From Solirubrobacteraceae bacterium (GTDB lineage: Bacteria > Actinomycetota > Thermoleophilia > Solirubrobacterales > Solirubrobacteraceae), in contig JAJCYD010000038.1 in NCBI GenBank assembly GCA_029263125.1, positions 105,787 through 169,786 on the forward strand: a DNA stretch of 64,000 nucleotides. The letters are read 5' to 3'. This document shows positions 8,636 to 17,670 of the stretch, one piece after another. The position numbers and the translations under genes are program-made. The notes below the pieces were generated by a model. That model was given only the letters and a program-made list of their open reading frames with translations. It did not search any database and was not told where the DNA came from. How positions within the stretch are numbered: the first letter of the stretch is position 1; each line of letters opens with the position of its first letter.

Positions 8636-10029
8636 CGCGCCGGCTTCCTGCGCGCGCGCGACAGGACGCCCAGGCGCAGTCCGGCGGTCATCGCGTCGAC
8701 CGCGTGCTGGAGGGTCCAGCGCCGCGCGATCGTCTGGCGCGCCGCGTGCCCGATCGCGCCGCGACGCGTCGGATCCTCGACGAGATCGCGGATCGCCGCC
8801 GCCCAGTCGATCGGGTCGTGCCCATCCACGACGATGCAGTTCTCCCCGCTGAGCGCGAGGTCGGCGACCGCCCCAGCGGCGCTGGAGACCACGGTCGCCA
8901 AGCCGGCGCCCATCGCCTCGACGAGCACGAGACCGAAGACGTCCGAACGCGTCGGAAACAGGAAGATGTCGGCATCGGCGTACGCCCGCAGCGTGCGATC
9001 GGATGCGACCGCGCCCAGGAAGCGGACGTTGCTGGCGTTCCCGGCTCGCGCCTTGAGCGCAGCGAGCTCGCTGCCGTCGCCGATCACCGTCAGGCGGCAT
9101 GGCGCGTCGCGCAGGCGCGAGCAGGCCTCGACGACGACGTCCAGTGCCTTACGGGGGATCGCTTGAGCGACGGCGAGCACCTCCACCACCTCCCGTGAGC
9201 TCGTGGCAGCGGTCTGGAGGGCAGGGATCAGAGCGGTGTTGCGGCCGTAGACGAGCGGCAACCGCGGCGCAAGCTCGCGCAGGTACTCCCCGCTGAGATG
9301 GCCGTAGGAGATCGCAAAGTCGGCGTAGCGCAGCAGCAGCCGGCGCTGACGGCGGCGTAGGCTCGAGACATCGGCGGGCGCCTGTTGGATGGCTCCGCTC
9401 CACACTCCGTAGGCGGCGTTTGAGACGCGGGCCGCCAGCGCCGCGCGCACGGCCACGGCGGGGGAGAATCCCGCCACGAGGACCAGCGTGGGCGTGGCGC
9501 GCCTGATCTGCCGTTCGAGCGTCAGCGGGGCATCGGTCGCACCGACCGGCAGGCGAACACTGCGCAGGAACTCGTGATCGAACACGATCGGCTCGGGCGC
9601 CATGAACGCCCGCGACGTGGGCCAGATGCCGGTGAAGATCACGCGCAGCGTCGCGCCCGCGTTCTGAAGGCGGATGCTGAGCTGGTTGAGCAGGGGCACG
9701 CGGTAGTGGGTCGGGAGGTTGGTCACGATGACGATGCGCTCGCCGGCGAAGATCCCGTCGTCGCCGCGCCGCACGCTGGCGGGCTGCTCGCCGTCGTCGA
9801 GCGACCGCACGAGCTCAGCCATCGACGGCGGTGCGCGACGCGAGGCCGGCGACGGTGGCACGGCGCGGCCCGAGACCGGTGCCGTTCGCAGACGGGACTC
9901 GATGCCATATGCGGTGGCGAGCATCCTCAGCGCGCGGGCATCCCCGTTGGGGGCAGGGTCCGCCATCTGCACGTCGTCGGGCAGCTGAGCGAGGGCGTGC
10001 AACAGGACATCCGGTCGCTCGGTGAGCAC
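8632..10029 (-). CDS. GT4-family glycosyltransferase with N-terminal extension
   Basis: This is a 465-residue protein if GTG 10029, 2 nt after the BY-kinase stop, is used. The catalytic part begins near residue 92 (IVIVTNLPTHYRVPLLNQL) and shows donor-domain features such as LAVAQAIPRKALDVVVEAC and the motif RSDVFGLVLVEAMGAGLATVV. The first 90 residues are not needed for a GT4 fold and resemble an internal slice of another GT4 donor domain (RPDVLLHALAQLPDD, then GDARALRMLATAYGI). ATG 9966 is another possible start. It lies in the coupled operon ahead of the XRE/Wzy-like gene. Confidence 0.82.
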   Translation of the reverse strand: MLTERPDVLLHALAQLPDDVQMADPAPNGDARALRMLATAYGIESRLRTAPVSGRAVPPSPASRRAPPSMAELVRSLDDGEQPASVRRGDDGIFAGERIVIVTNLPTHYRVPLLNQLSIRLQNAGATLRVIFTGIWPTSRAFMAPEPIVFDHEFLRSVRLPVGATDAPLTLERQIRRATPTLVLVAGFSPAVAVRAALAARVSNAAYGVWSGAIQQAPADVSSLRRRQRRLLLRYADFAISYGHLSGEYLRELAPRLPLVYGRNTALIPALQTAATSSREVVEVLAVAQAIPRKALDVVVEACSRLRDAPCRLTVIGDGSELAALKARAGNASNVRFLGAVASDRTLRAYADADIFLFPTRSDVFGLVLVEAMGAGLATVVSSAAGAVADLALSGENCIVVDGHDPIDWAAAIRDLVEDPTRRGAIGHAARQTIARRWTLQHAVDAMTAGLRLGVLSRARRKPAR

Positions 10030-10031
10030 GG

Positions 10032-11597
10032 TCAGGACGGCGACTTGGCCTTGCGCGAGTCCGGCGCGTACCCGTACCCGTAGCCGTAGCTGCCCATGAA
10101 CGCCTCGTCGGCCTCGGCGCCGGTCACCGCGAAGCCGAGCTTGGTCACCGGGGCTGTCTCGATCAGGCGGCGCAGCTCTTCCAGCGCCGGGCGCCGGATG
10201 CTCGAGATCTTCGTCAGGATGATCAGCGCGTCGACCTTCTGTGTGAGGTTGATGGCATCGCTGACCGCCAGCATCGCCGGAGCGTCGATCAACACGAGGT
10301 CGGCACGGTCCTCGAGGCGGGCCAGCACGTCGCTGAGGGCCTGTGAACGCACGAACTCCGACGGGTTGGGCGGCAGCGGGCCGGCCGGTAGCACCTCGAG
10401 CGTCCCGGCGGCCTCGTCGTGATGGCTCTGGCCAGGGGTGGGCTCGGAGATCGAGATCGGCACGAGCGCCTCTTCCAGCCACGCGCGCCCGAGTGCCACC
10501 TCGGTGATCCCGGCCTTGCCGCTGAGTCCGAAGAAGCGGTGGACCACCGGGCGGCGCAGGTCGAGGTCCACCAGCACTACGCGCTTGCCCGAGCGCGCGA
10601 AGGTCACGGCGAGGTTGGCGATCGTCGTGGACTTGCCCTCTGCCGGATTGGCGCTGGTGACCATGAACGAGCTCGCGCCGCAGTCGAGGTTGGCGAACTC
10701 GATGTTCGTCGCCATCAACTGGAAGGCCTCGGTCTCGGGTGCGTCGGGCGTGACGATCATCGTCAGGGCATGGCGATTGCGCAGGTTCTTGGCGGGCTCA
10801 TAGAGTCGTCCGAGCAGGGGCAGTCCGAGGACCCGCTCGACATCCTCGGCCGAGCGGACCTTCGTATTCAGCGCGTCGCGCATCAGCACGAGGCCGATGC
10901 CGAGGACGAGCCCGAGCACGCCGCCGAAAATGCCGTTGCGCGTCGGATGAGGTTGCACCTGTGAGGCAGACCGCGCCGGGCGTCCGAGCAGCGCAATCGA
11001 GTCGAGCAGCAGCTCGCGCTCGCGCAGGGTCTGATTGCGCGACGTCAGATCCGCGTAGACGTTGGAGTCCGTGCGGCCGCGATTGCGAAGGCCGCGCAGC
11101 TGCTCCTCGACCTCCAGCCGCGCCTTGCGCAGGGCGCCGGTGTCCAGCTTGCGCCGGTAGGCCACGTAGCGCTTGGCGTAGGTGTTGGTGAGCGTCGACG
11201 CCGCCTCGCGGCCGGGGTCGGTGACCGAGAAGGTCAGCACGTCCGCGCTGCGGCTCGCCACGACCGATGAGCGCGCCAGGAATGTGCTCAGATCCGGCGC
11301 GCCGGACTTCTTCAGCGTCGGCTTGACGATCGCGGGGACCCGAGCGACGAGCGCCTGGGTCTCCAGGACCCGCGCGGGCTGCACTCCCGTCTGCGACACG
11401 TCGGCCAGCGACGAGCCGACGTTCTTGGTGTCGATGAAGACGTCCGCCGTGGCCTGGTAGAGCGGTTGCTGACGGGAGGAGAGAAACACCGCGGTGCCGG
11501 CGAGGAGCACCGTCACGAGCAGGATCAGCGGCACGCCTCGACGCAGGGTGCGGGCGGAGCGGCTGGCAACCGCGACGTCGGGATTGTTGAGGCTCAC
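10032..11597 (-). CDS. Wzz-type chain-length protein fused to BY-kinase (tyrosine autokinase)
   Basis: This 521-residue bitopic membrane protein combines polysaccharide co-polymerase and kinase. Transmembrane segments lie at about 21-40 and 222-240, flanking an extracytoplasmic Wzz domain. The cytoplasmic kinase has Walker A (AEGKST, 319-324), Walker A' (VLVDLDLRRP, 341-350) and Walker B (LVLIDAP, 433-439). The C-terminus ends in a tyrosine cluster at 504, 506, 508 and 510 (YGYGYGY), the usual autophosphorylation tail. It should control chain length and polymerisation through phosphorylation cycles, reversed by the PHP phosphatase at 19.1 kb. GTG 11597 overlaps the previous stop as GTGA. Confidence 0.93.
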   Translation of the reverse strand: MSLNNPDVAVASRSARTLRRGVPLILLVTVLLAGTAVFLSSRQQPLYQATADVFIDTKNVGSSLADVSQTGVQPARVLETQALVARVPAIVKPTLKKSGAPDLSTFLARSSVVASRSADVLTFSVTDPGREAASTLTNTYAKRYVAYRRKLDTGALRKARLEVEEQLRGLRNRGRTDSNVYADLTSRNQTLRERELLLDSIALLGRPARSASQVQPHPTRNGIFGGVLGLVLGIGLVLMRDALNTKVRSAEDVERVLGLPLLGRLYEPAKNLRNRHALTMIVTPDAPETEAFQLMATNIEFANLDCGASSFMVTSANPAEGKSTTIANLAVTFARSGKRVVLVDLDLRRPVVHRFFGLSGKAGITEVALGRAWLEEALVPISISEPTPGQSHHDEAAGTLEVLPAGPLPPNPSEFVRSQALSDVLARLEDRADLVLIDAPAMLAVSDAINLTQKVDALIILTKISSIRRPALEELRRLIETAPVTKLGFAVTGAEADEAFMGSYGYGYGYAPDSRKAKSPS

Positions 11598-13798
11598 GAT
11601 CGGCGATCTCCTGGCTCGGTGAGGGTGTCGCGATGGTTCGGGATGTCGCGCGCAAGCCCGAAGTACCTGCTCTGAACGGGCTGGCCGCTGCCCTCGCACG
11701 CCGCGTCCAAGGCGGCGAGAGCTGCCGCCATCGACACTAGAGGATCGAGCGCGTCTGCTGCCGTCGGATCGCCCGTCAATGCCTGGTGCAACCGGACGAA
11801 CTGGCGTCGATGGCCCTTGTCCTGGACGCGCGAGCCGAGTCGCCGGCGCTTGGAGCCGGTGCGCAGCTCCAGGGTGCGGAAGTCGTCGAGGATCGCCGAG
11901 CGTCCGCCCGCATGGACCTCCACGAGCTCCTTGGGCAGCCCGCTGGCCCCACCGTCGGTGTACAGGATCGTCGCCATCGAGCCGTCGGCGAACTCCAACG
12001 TGACGGAGAACCGCTGGGCGCTCTGGATCGTCTCGCCCTTGCGCGGACGGATCACGCAGGAAACCCGCTCGGGTGCGGCGCCCACGATCCACGAGGCAAG
12101 GTCGATGAAGTGACAACCTTCGCCCAGCAGCCGTCCGCCGCCCTCGTCGGGGTCGTTGAGCCAGTGGTCCGCTGTCAACCTGCCGGCGTTGACCCGGATC
12201 AGGATCTCCGCAGCGTGGCCGTCGCCGGTCGTGTGGGCACGCAGCTCGTCGACGAGCGGCGCGTGACGGCGGTTGAAGCCCACGAACAGCGTCTGCTTTG
12301 ACGCGTCGCGCGCGTGTCGCAGATCGGCGAGCTCGTCCCACGTCAGGCACGGCGGCTTCTCGACGTACACGGCCTTGCCGGCCCCGAGTGCGCGAATGCC
12401 CAGATCGGCGTGGCTGGAGTGCCGCGTCGCGATGACGATCACCGACGTGGCGGGATCGTCGATGACGCTCTCGACGCTTGCCGCCCGCACGCCGCTAAAG
12501 CGCTCGGCGACGCTCGTCGCGGACAGCCCGCCGGCGCTCGCAACACAGACGAGCTGCAACCCGGCCGCGGCGAGGCCCGGCAGCAGGATCCGTGACGCGA
12601 AGCTCCCGGCACCGATCAGCCCGAAGCGGGCGTCTGGAGTCCGTGCGCCGAGGGTCACGGGTGCGGCGGGCAGGATCGCGCCGGTGGCCGGGTACTCGAT
12701 CACGATGCCCAGTGGCGAGGTTGCCGAGGACGCGAGGCGATCGTAGGCGTCGGACACGTCGCTGACGGGCACGCGCTCGGTGATCAGTGCGCCGACGTCC
12801 AGGCGCCCCGTGCCGACGAGCTCGACGAACGCCTGCATGTTGCGCCGTTCGGTCCAGCGCACGTAGCCGATCGGATAGTCGATCCCGCGTTCCTCGTAGA
12901 CGTGGTCATAGCGACCGGGCCCATAGGAGCGAGACAGCCGCAGGTCGATCTCCTTGTCGTAGTAGGGCGCGCGCGGAACGCTGAGGCCGACGTCGCCGAC
13001 CACGACGACGCGGCCGCGGTCGCGGCACAGAGCCGCGGCAAGGCGTACCGGATCGTCGGATGGCGTGGCGGCGGCGATGATCACGGCGTCGCAGTCGCCG
13101 ACGTCGGGTGCCGGGCTGGAGATGTCCAGCCGTTCGCGCGTCATTGCGACGTCGAGCGCTCCTGCGGCACGGGCGCGTTCCAGCAGGCCGACATCGAGGT
13201 CGACGCCGACGACGGTGCAGCCCGCGGCACGCAGGAGCATCCCGGCGATCTGACCCACCAGCCCCAGACCGATGACCGCTACGCGTTCGCCGAGGCGCAC
13301 GTCGGCCTGGCGGACGCCGTGCATGGCGATCGCGCCGACGGTCGCGAAGGCGCCATGCTCGAAGCTCACCGCCGCTGGCAGCCGTACGCAGAGGTTGCCT
13401 GGCACGTGCTCGAGCTCGGCGTGGACGGCGCTCCCGCCGCCGCACGCGACGCGATCGCCGGGGGCGAGGTCGCGCACGAGCGGGCCGACCGACAGGACGA
13501 CGCCCGCCGATGAGTACCCCAGGACCGAGGGCTCGTCCAGGCGAGAGCGCACCGCGGCCACGGTGGCCTTGATCCCGTCGCGCTTGGCCTTCTCGAGCAC
13601 GACGGCGACCTGGTCGGGGCGTGAGCGTGCCTTCTGCACGAGGTTCTTGCGGCCGGCCTGGACCTTGGTGCGCTCGGTTCCCGCGCTCAGCACGCTTGCG
13701 CGAACGTCGACCAGCACGCCTTCGGGCGATACGCTCGGCACCGGCACGTCGAGCACCTCCACCTGCCCGTCGCGCATCCGCTGAGTGACCTGCTTCAC
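11594..13798 (-). CDS. Bi-domain oxidoreductase: MDR dehydrogenase plus Gfo/Idh/MocA
   Basis: This 734-residue protein has two NAD(P)-binding modules. Residues 1-360 are a medium-chain zinc-dehydrogenase-like module (SAGTERTKVQAG, GYSSAGVVLSVG, and VAVIGLGLVGQIAGM as the Rossmann fingerprint). Residues of about 385-720 are a Gfo/Idh/MocA module with FGLIGAGSFAS and VEKPPCLTWDEL. Such two-module proteins occur repeatedly in bacterial polysaccharide loci and are thought to oxidise sugar nucleotides; the exact reaction is unknown. It starts 49 bp after the sugar transferase and overlaps the kinase start. Confidence 0.9.
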   Translation of the reverse strand: MKQVTQRMRDGQVEVLDVPVPSVSPEGVLVDVRASVLSAGTERTKVQAGRKNLVQKARSRPDQVAVVLEKAKRDGIKATVAAVRSRLDEPSVLGYSSAGVVLSVGPLVRDLAPGDRVACGGGSAVHAELEHVPGNLCVRLPAAVSFEHGAFATVGAIAMHGVRQADVRLGERVAVIGLGLVGQIAGMLLRAAGCTVVGVDLDVGLLERARAAGALDVAMTRERLDISSPAPDVGDCDAVIIAAATPSDDPVRLAAALCRDRGRVVVVGDVGLSVPRAPYYDKEIDLRLSRSYGPGRYDHVYEERGIDYPIGYVRWTERRNMQAFVELVGTGRLDVGALITERVPVSDVSDAYDRLASSATSPLGIVIEYPATGAILPAAPVTLGARTPDARFGLIGAGSFASRILLPGLAAAGLQLVCVASAGGLSATSVAERFSGVRAASVESVIDDPATSVIVIATRHSSHADLGIRALGAGKAVYVEKPPCLTWDELADLRHARDASKQTLFVGFNRRHAPLVDELRAHTTGDGHAAEILIRVNAGRLTADHWLNDPDEGGGRLLGEGCHFIDLASWIVGAAPERVSCVIRPRKGETIQSAQRFSVTLEFADGSMATILYTDGGASGLPKELVEVHAGGRSAILDDFRTLELRTGSKRRRLGSRVQDKGHRRQFVRLHQALTGDPTAADALDPLVSMAAALAALDAACEGSGQPVQSRYFGLARDIPNHRDTLTEPGDRRS

Positions 13799-13846
13799 GA
13801 CCGCATCACCGGTCGGGACGCGGCGCGGGCGACGGGGCGCCAGTGC

Positions 13847-15364
13847 TCAATTCGCACCACGACGAGCAAGCACGACCGGGAAGGTGTGCAGCACGAGCTT
13901 GACGTCTCCCCACAGCGACCAGTTGGTGACGTAGAGGTAGTCGAGCTTGACCATCTCGTCGAAGGGGATCGTCGTTCGGCCCAGCACTTGCCATAGGCCC
14001 GTCATGCCCGGCGTCAGGTCCAAGCGCGTGCGTGCCCACTCGCCCACCTGGCCGTCCTCTTCGGGGACCAGCGGTCGTGGGCCGACGAGGCTCATGTCGC
14101 CGGTCAGGACGTTGAGCAGCTGCGGGATCTCGTCGAGGCTCGTGCTGCGCAGGAAGCGCCCGACGCGCGTCGCGCGGGGATCGTTCTCCAGCAGCAGCCA
14201 ATTCGGGTCGCGGCTGAGCTTCTGCAGCTCGCCGCGCTGTGCCTCGGCATCGACGACCATCGTGCGGAACTTGAAGATCTGGAACTCCGCGCCGCTCTTG
14301 CCCACCCGTCGCTGTCGAAAGAGTGTCGGTCCCTTGGAGTCGATCCTGATCGCCAGCGCGACGGCGACGAACACCGGTGCGAACAGCGTCATGAGGATCA
14401 GCGCTCCGACGACGTCCATACCGCGTTTCATCGCACGGGCAGAGCGTGGCAGGACGGGTGGGTTGACGCCCAGCAGCGTAATGCCGCCGACGTGGTCGAC
14501 GGCCACGCTCGTGCCGAGCACCCCGAACGCGGCCGGCAGGAGGCTGACCTTGACCGACAGCTGCTTGCAGCGCTTGAGCAGGACAAGCACCACCTCGTCG
14601 GCGAACCCGGCCGCCTCGACGATCACCCGGTCGATTCGGTGCGTGGCGATCAGGGAGGCGATGTCGGTGTCCTCGAGCTCCCCGAGCGACTCCAGGCCGG
14701 CCGGTGCGGCGGCGCTCGCCGCGTCGGTGACGATGCCGACCGGTTCCAAGCCCAGCGACGGGCGGTCACGCATGCGCATCGCCAGCGGCGCCGTGCTGCG
14801 GCCGCTTCCGACGAACAGCACCCGCTCGGGGCAGAACAGGCGGTTGACCGCGCTGCGGACCGACGCTCGCAGCGTGACGAGGCACACGCCGGCCGCGGTC
14901 GCGAAGGTGAGCATCGTCCAGAACTCGACCTTCGTGGTCGGGGCCAGCTGGTAGTAGGCCCACATCGCACTCGTCCCGATGAGGATCGTGTGAAACAGCC
15001 CGGGCAACTCGTCGGCGCCGCTGTGGCTGATACGGCGCGCGTCGTTGCTGTAGAGGCCGTACACGTTCATCAGCAGCAGCCAGACGGGGATCGTCAGCAG
15101 CGCCCACAGGCCGTGGCTGGCCAGGTGGAACGGTCCCGTGGCGATCGCGGTGACCACCAGGCCGAGGAGCAGCGCCATGACGTCGGCCGCGACCAGCAGG
15201 CGGCGCATGTAGTAGTCGCGAGACACATGGCGATCGGCGACGACGGGCGCGCTGATGTCGGGAGCCAGGAGTTCGACGCGATCCAGGCCGGCGAGCGAGC
15301 GCCGGACGCGCTCGGTCATGGCGGCTCGGGAGCGTTCGCGAGTGGCGCTCTGGGTGTCGCTCAT
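13847..15364 (-). CDS. Polyprenyl glycosylphosphotransferase (initiating sugar transferase)
   Basis: This 505-residue enzyme of the WbaP/WcaJ type transfers a sugar-1-phosphate from UDP-sugar to undecaprenyl phosphate and so starts the repeat unit. Four or so N-terminal transmembrane helices (about 45-160) are followed by a CoA-binding-like soluble domain (VLFVGSGRSTAPLAM). The catalytic module has KRGMDVVGALILM, KFRTMV, LRSTSLDEIPQLLNVLTGDM and SLVGPRP, ending with the GLWQVLGR motif. ATG 15364 overlaps the Gfo/Idh stop as ATGA. A second enzyme of this class is at 29.5 kb, so two different glycans may be initiated. Confidence 0.93.
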   Translation of the reverse strand: MSDTQSATRERSRAAMTERVRRSLAGLDRVELLAPDISAPVVADRHVSRDYYMRRLLVAADVMALLLGLVVTAIATGPFHLASHGLWALLTIPVWLLLMNVYGLYSNDARRISHSGADELPGLFHTILIGTSAMWAYYQLAPTTKVEFWTMLTFATAAGVCLVTLRASVRSAVNRLFCPERVLFVGSGRSTAPLAMRMRDRPSLGLEPVGIVTDAASAAAPAGLESLGELEDTDIASLIATHRIDRVIVEAAGFADEVVLVLLKRCKQLSVKVSLLPAAFGVLGTSVAVDHVGGITLLGVNPPVLPRSARAMKRGMDVVGALILMTLFAPVFVAVALAIRIDSKGPTLFRQRRVGKSGAEFQIFKFRTMVVDAEAQRGELQKLSRDPNWLLLENDPRATRVGRFLRSTSLDEIPQLLNVLTGDMSLVGPRPLVPEEDGQVGEWARTRLDLTPGMTGLWQVLGRTTIPFDEMVKLDYLYVTNWSLWGDVKLVLHTFPVVLARRGAN

Positions 15365-16398
15365 CGCGCGCTCCCAAGGTGCGCGCCGATCGGCACGTCG
15401 GCTCCGCCGGTGTTCAGCGAACGATCTGCGGCCTCGAGCAGCTGCACGACATCGCGGGCGAGCGCGAGTTCGCCGTCGTCCTCGCGCCTGCCGCGGCAGC
15501 GATCCAGGAACGCCTCGATCTCCGCGGCCAGCGGCTCCTCGGTTGAGAGCTTGGGCGACGTGATGTCGCCCGTGCGGTAGGACAGGTGGTACTGACCGAA
15601 GGTCGCGGGGTCCTCGTAGACGACGCCGTGGTCGAAGATGCGGACGGCCTCTGGATTGCCGTCCTCGTAGACGACCATCCGCTTGCTGCCGACGAGGACC
15701 GTTCTGCGCAGCTTGCTGGGCGCAAGCCAGCTGAGTTCGACGTTCGCCAACACGCCTGATGCAAATTCCATCGTCACGAAGGCCACATCGTAGATGCCGG
15801 GTACGACGGCAGCTCGTCCGGAGGCGCGCACGCTCGTGGGCATCTCGCCCAGCCATGAGAGCAGGATCGAGAAGTCATGTGGGCCGAGGTCCCAGATCAC
15901 GCTGACGTCGCGCTGGTGCAGCCCGAGGTTCACGCGGCTGGAGGAGATGAAGTACAGCTCGCCGAGCACGTCGTCGCGCACCATCCTGCCGACCGCTCGC
16001 ACGGGAGGGCTGTAGAGGAAGGTATGTCCGCACATCAGCGTGCGATCCGCCTCGTGGGCGAGGTGGATGAGGTCCTCGGCCTGTTCGGTGGAGGGCGCGA
16101 GCGGTTTCTCGACGAGCGTGTGCTTGCCCGCCTCCAGGCTGCGGCGCGCGAGATCGAAGTGCGTGAAGACGGGTGTGGCGAGGATGATCGCATCGACGTC
16201 GTCGTCGGCGTAGAGCTCTGAGACGTCGGTGGTGGTGCGCGCGGCGGGGTGCCTGCGGCTGATGCGGTCCAGGGCGCCCTGATCGAGGTCGCACAGCCAT
16301 GCGACATCGACGTCCTCTCGTTCAGACAGGACCCTCAGGAGGTTGGGGCCCCAATAGCCCAACCCCACGATCGCGACGCGCATTCGTGCGCTACTCAT
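15361..16398 (-). CDS. Gfo/Idh/MocA-family oxidoreductase
   Basis: The product is 345 residues and starts MSSARMRVAIVGLGYWGPNL, a classic NAD(P)-binding fingerprint. It has the family EKPLAPS motif (catalytic Lys), GHTFLYSPPVRA and WDLGPHDFSI, the latter common in UDP-GlcNAc 3-dehydrogenase (WlbA-like) members. Paired with the DegT aminotransferase just upstream in the operon, it could make a 3-keto sugar for transamination to a 2,3-diamino sugar; this is inference. ATG 16398 follows a GGGGGC stretch by about 8 nt; ATG 16434 in the same frame is an alternative. Confidence 0.88.
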   Translation of the reverse strand: MSSARMRVAIVGLGYWGPNLLRVLSEREDVDVAWLCDLDQGALDRISRRHPAARTTTDVSELYADDDVDAIILATPVFTHFDLARRSLEAGKHTLVEKPLAPSTEQAEDLIHLAHEADRTLMCGHTFLYSPPVRAVGRMVRDDVLGELYFISSSRVNLGLHQRDVSVIWDLGPHDFSILLSWLGEMPTSVRASGRAAVVPGIYDVAFVTMEFASGVLANVELSWLAPSKLRRTVLVGSKRMVVYEDGNPEAVRIFDHGVVYEDPATFGQYHLSYRTGDITSPKLSTEEPLAAEIEAFLDRCRGRREDDGELALARDVVQLLEAADRSLNTGGADVPIGAHLGSAR

Positions 16399-16536
16399 CG
16401 GTTCATGCCCCCTGGCGTTGTCGGTCTCCGACATCTGGCGGCCCCTGCCAACTCGTCGTGCCGGCACGCTCGGACATCGTTGACGTTAGCGTCTGGTGAA
16501 AGCGAGCGCAACGACCGAGGATCCCGGCCGCGGTGC

Positions 16537-17670
16537 CTACGCCGGGGAGAGATGGGCCACCACGCGCTCGATCTCGTCGACGGTGAGCTCTGCGGCCATC
16601 GGGAGGGACAGGACCTCGGCTGCCCATGCGTCGGCGTTGGCCAACGACACCGGATGCGACGCCTTCCCGAGCGTCTCGAACGCCGGATGGCGATGCATTG
16701 CAGGTGAATAGTGAATGCCGGTGGCGATGCCTTCGCTGTCCAACCGCGTCGCGAGCGCGTCGCGATTCCCACAGCGCACCGGATAGAGGTGATAGACGCA
16801 TCGTGACCCCGGCCGCACGGGGAGGACGCGCAGCGAGGTGAGCGGCTCGATCAGGCGGTCATAGGTCGCGGCGTGCGCGCGGCGGGCCTGGTTGTAGGTG
16901 TCCAGGTGAGGCAGCTTTGCGCGCAGGAACGCGGCCTGCAGCCCATCCAGGCGCTCGTTGGCGCCGATCGACACGTGTTCGCCCTTGCGTCGCTGGCCGA
17001 GGTGGCGCAGCTCGCGCGCTCGTGCGGCGAGGGCGTCGTCGTCGGTGCAGATCGCGCCGCCGTCACCCAGGGCGCCGAGGTTCTTGCTCGGGTAGAAGGA
17101 GAAGGCGGCGCCGTCCCCGAGCGCTCCGGCACGACGATCGCCGTCAGACGCGCCGTGCGCCTGCGCCGCGTCCTCGAGCACGAACAGCCCGTGCCTGGCC
17201 GCGAGATCGCGGATCTCTCGCATCTCGCAGACCTGGCCGTAGAGATGCACCGCAAGAATCGCTGCGGTACGCGCGGTGAGGACCTCGGCAGCCGAGCCGC
17301 CGTGCAACAGCCCCGACTGCGCGTCGACATCGGCGAAGACGGGCGTCGCGCCCGCGTGGATCACTCCGAGCGCCGAGGCGATGAACGTGTGTGCCGGCAC
17401 GATGACCTCGTCGCCGGGGCCGACGCCCGCCGCGCCGAGGGCGATCGCGATGGCGGCGGTGCCGGAAGCGACGCCGACGCAGTGGGCCACCCCGCAATAG
17501 GCCGCGAAGTCGGCCTCGAATGCCTCGACTTCCGCTCCGAGGATGAACCCGCTGGACCCGACGACACGCTCGAAGGCCTCGCGCAGCTCGGGCATCAGGC
17601 GCTCGTGCTGGCGATCGAGGGTCACGAACGGGACCGGGTCGATCGCGGTGGCGATCCTTTGCGGGCTCAT
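16537..17670 (-). CDS. DegT/DnrJ/EryC1/StrS aminotransferase
   Basis: This 377-residue PLP-dependent sugar aminotransferase carries the substrate/cofactor features SGTAAI (69-74), DEVIVPAHTFIAS, LEDAAQAHGA (166-175) and the Schiff-base lysine K196 in FYPSKNLGALGDGG. It converts a keto sugar nucleotide to an amino sugar, most likely the product of the neighbouring Gfo/Idh enzyme. Its ATG overlaps the stop of the sigma-like membrane gene as ATGA. A 138-bp gap separates it from the downstream oxidoreductase, the largest break in the operon. Confidence 0.92.
   Translation of the reverse strand: MSPQRIATAIDPVPFVTLDRQHERLMPELREAFERVVGSSGFILGAEVEAFEADFAAYCGVAHCVGVASGTAAIAIALGAAGVGPGDEVIVPAHTFIASALGVIHAGATPVFADVDAQSGLLHGGSAAEVLTARTAAILAVHLYGQVCEMREIRDLAARHGLFVLEDAAQAHGASDGDRRAGALGDGAAFSFYPSKNLGALGDGGAICTDDDALAARARELRHLGQRRKGEHVSIGANERLDGLQAAFLRAKLPHLDTYNQARRAHAATYDRLIEPLTSLRVLPVRPGSRCVYHLYPVRCGNRDALATRLDSEGIATGIHYSPAMHRHPAFETLGKASHPVSLANADAWAAEVLSLPMAAELTVDEIERVVAHLSPA

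Noticed and set aside
9100..10482. Upstream extensions of the minus-strand glycosyltransferase and XRE/Wzy-like frames
   Set aside because: The added residues are low-complexity and overlap well-defined genes; the 4-nt overlaps give better starts.
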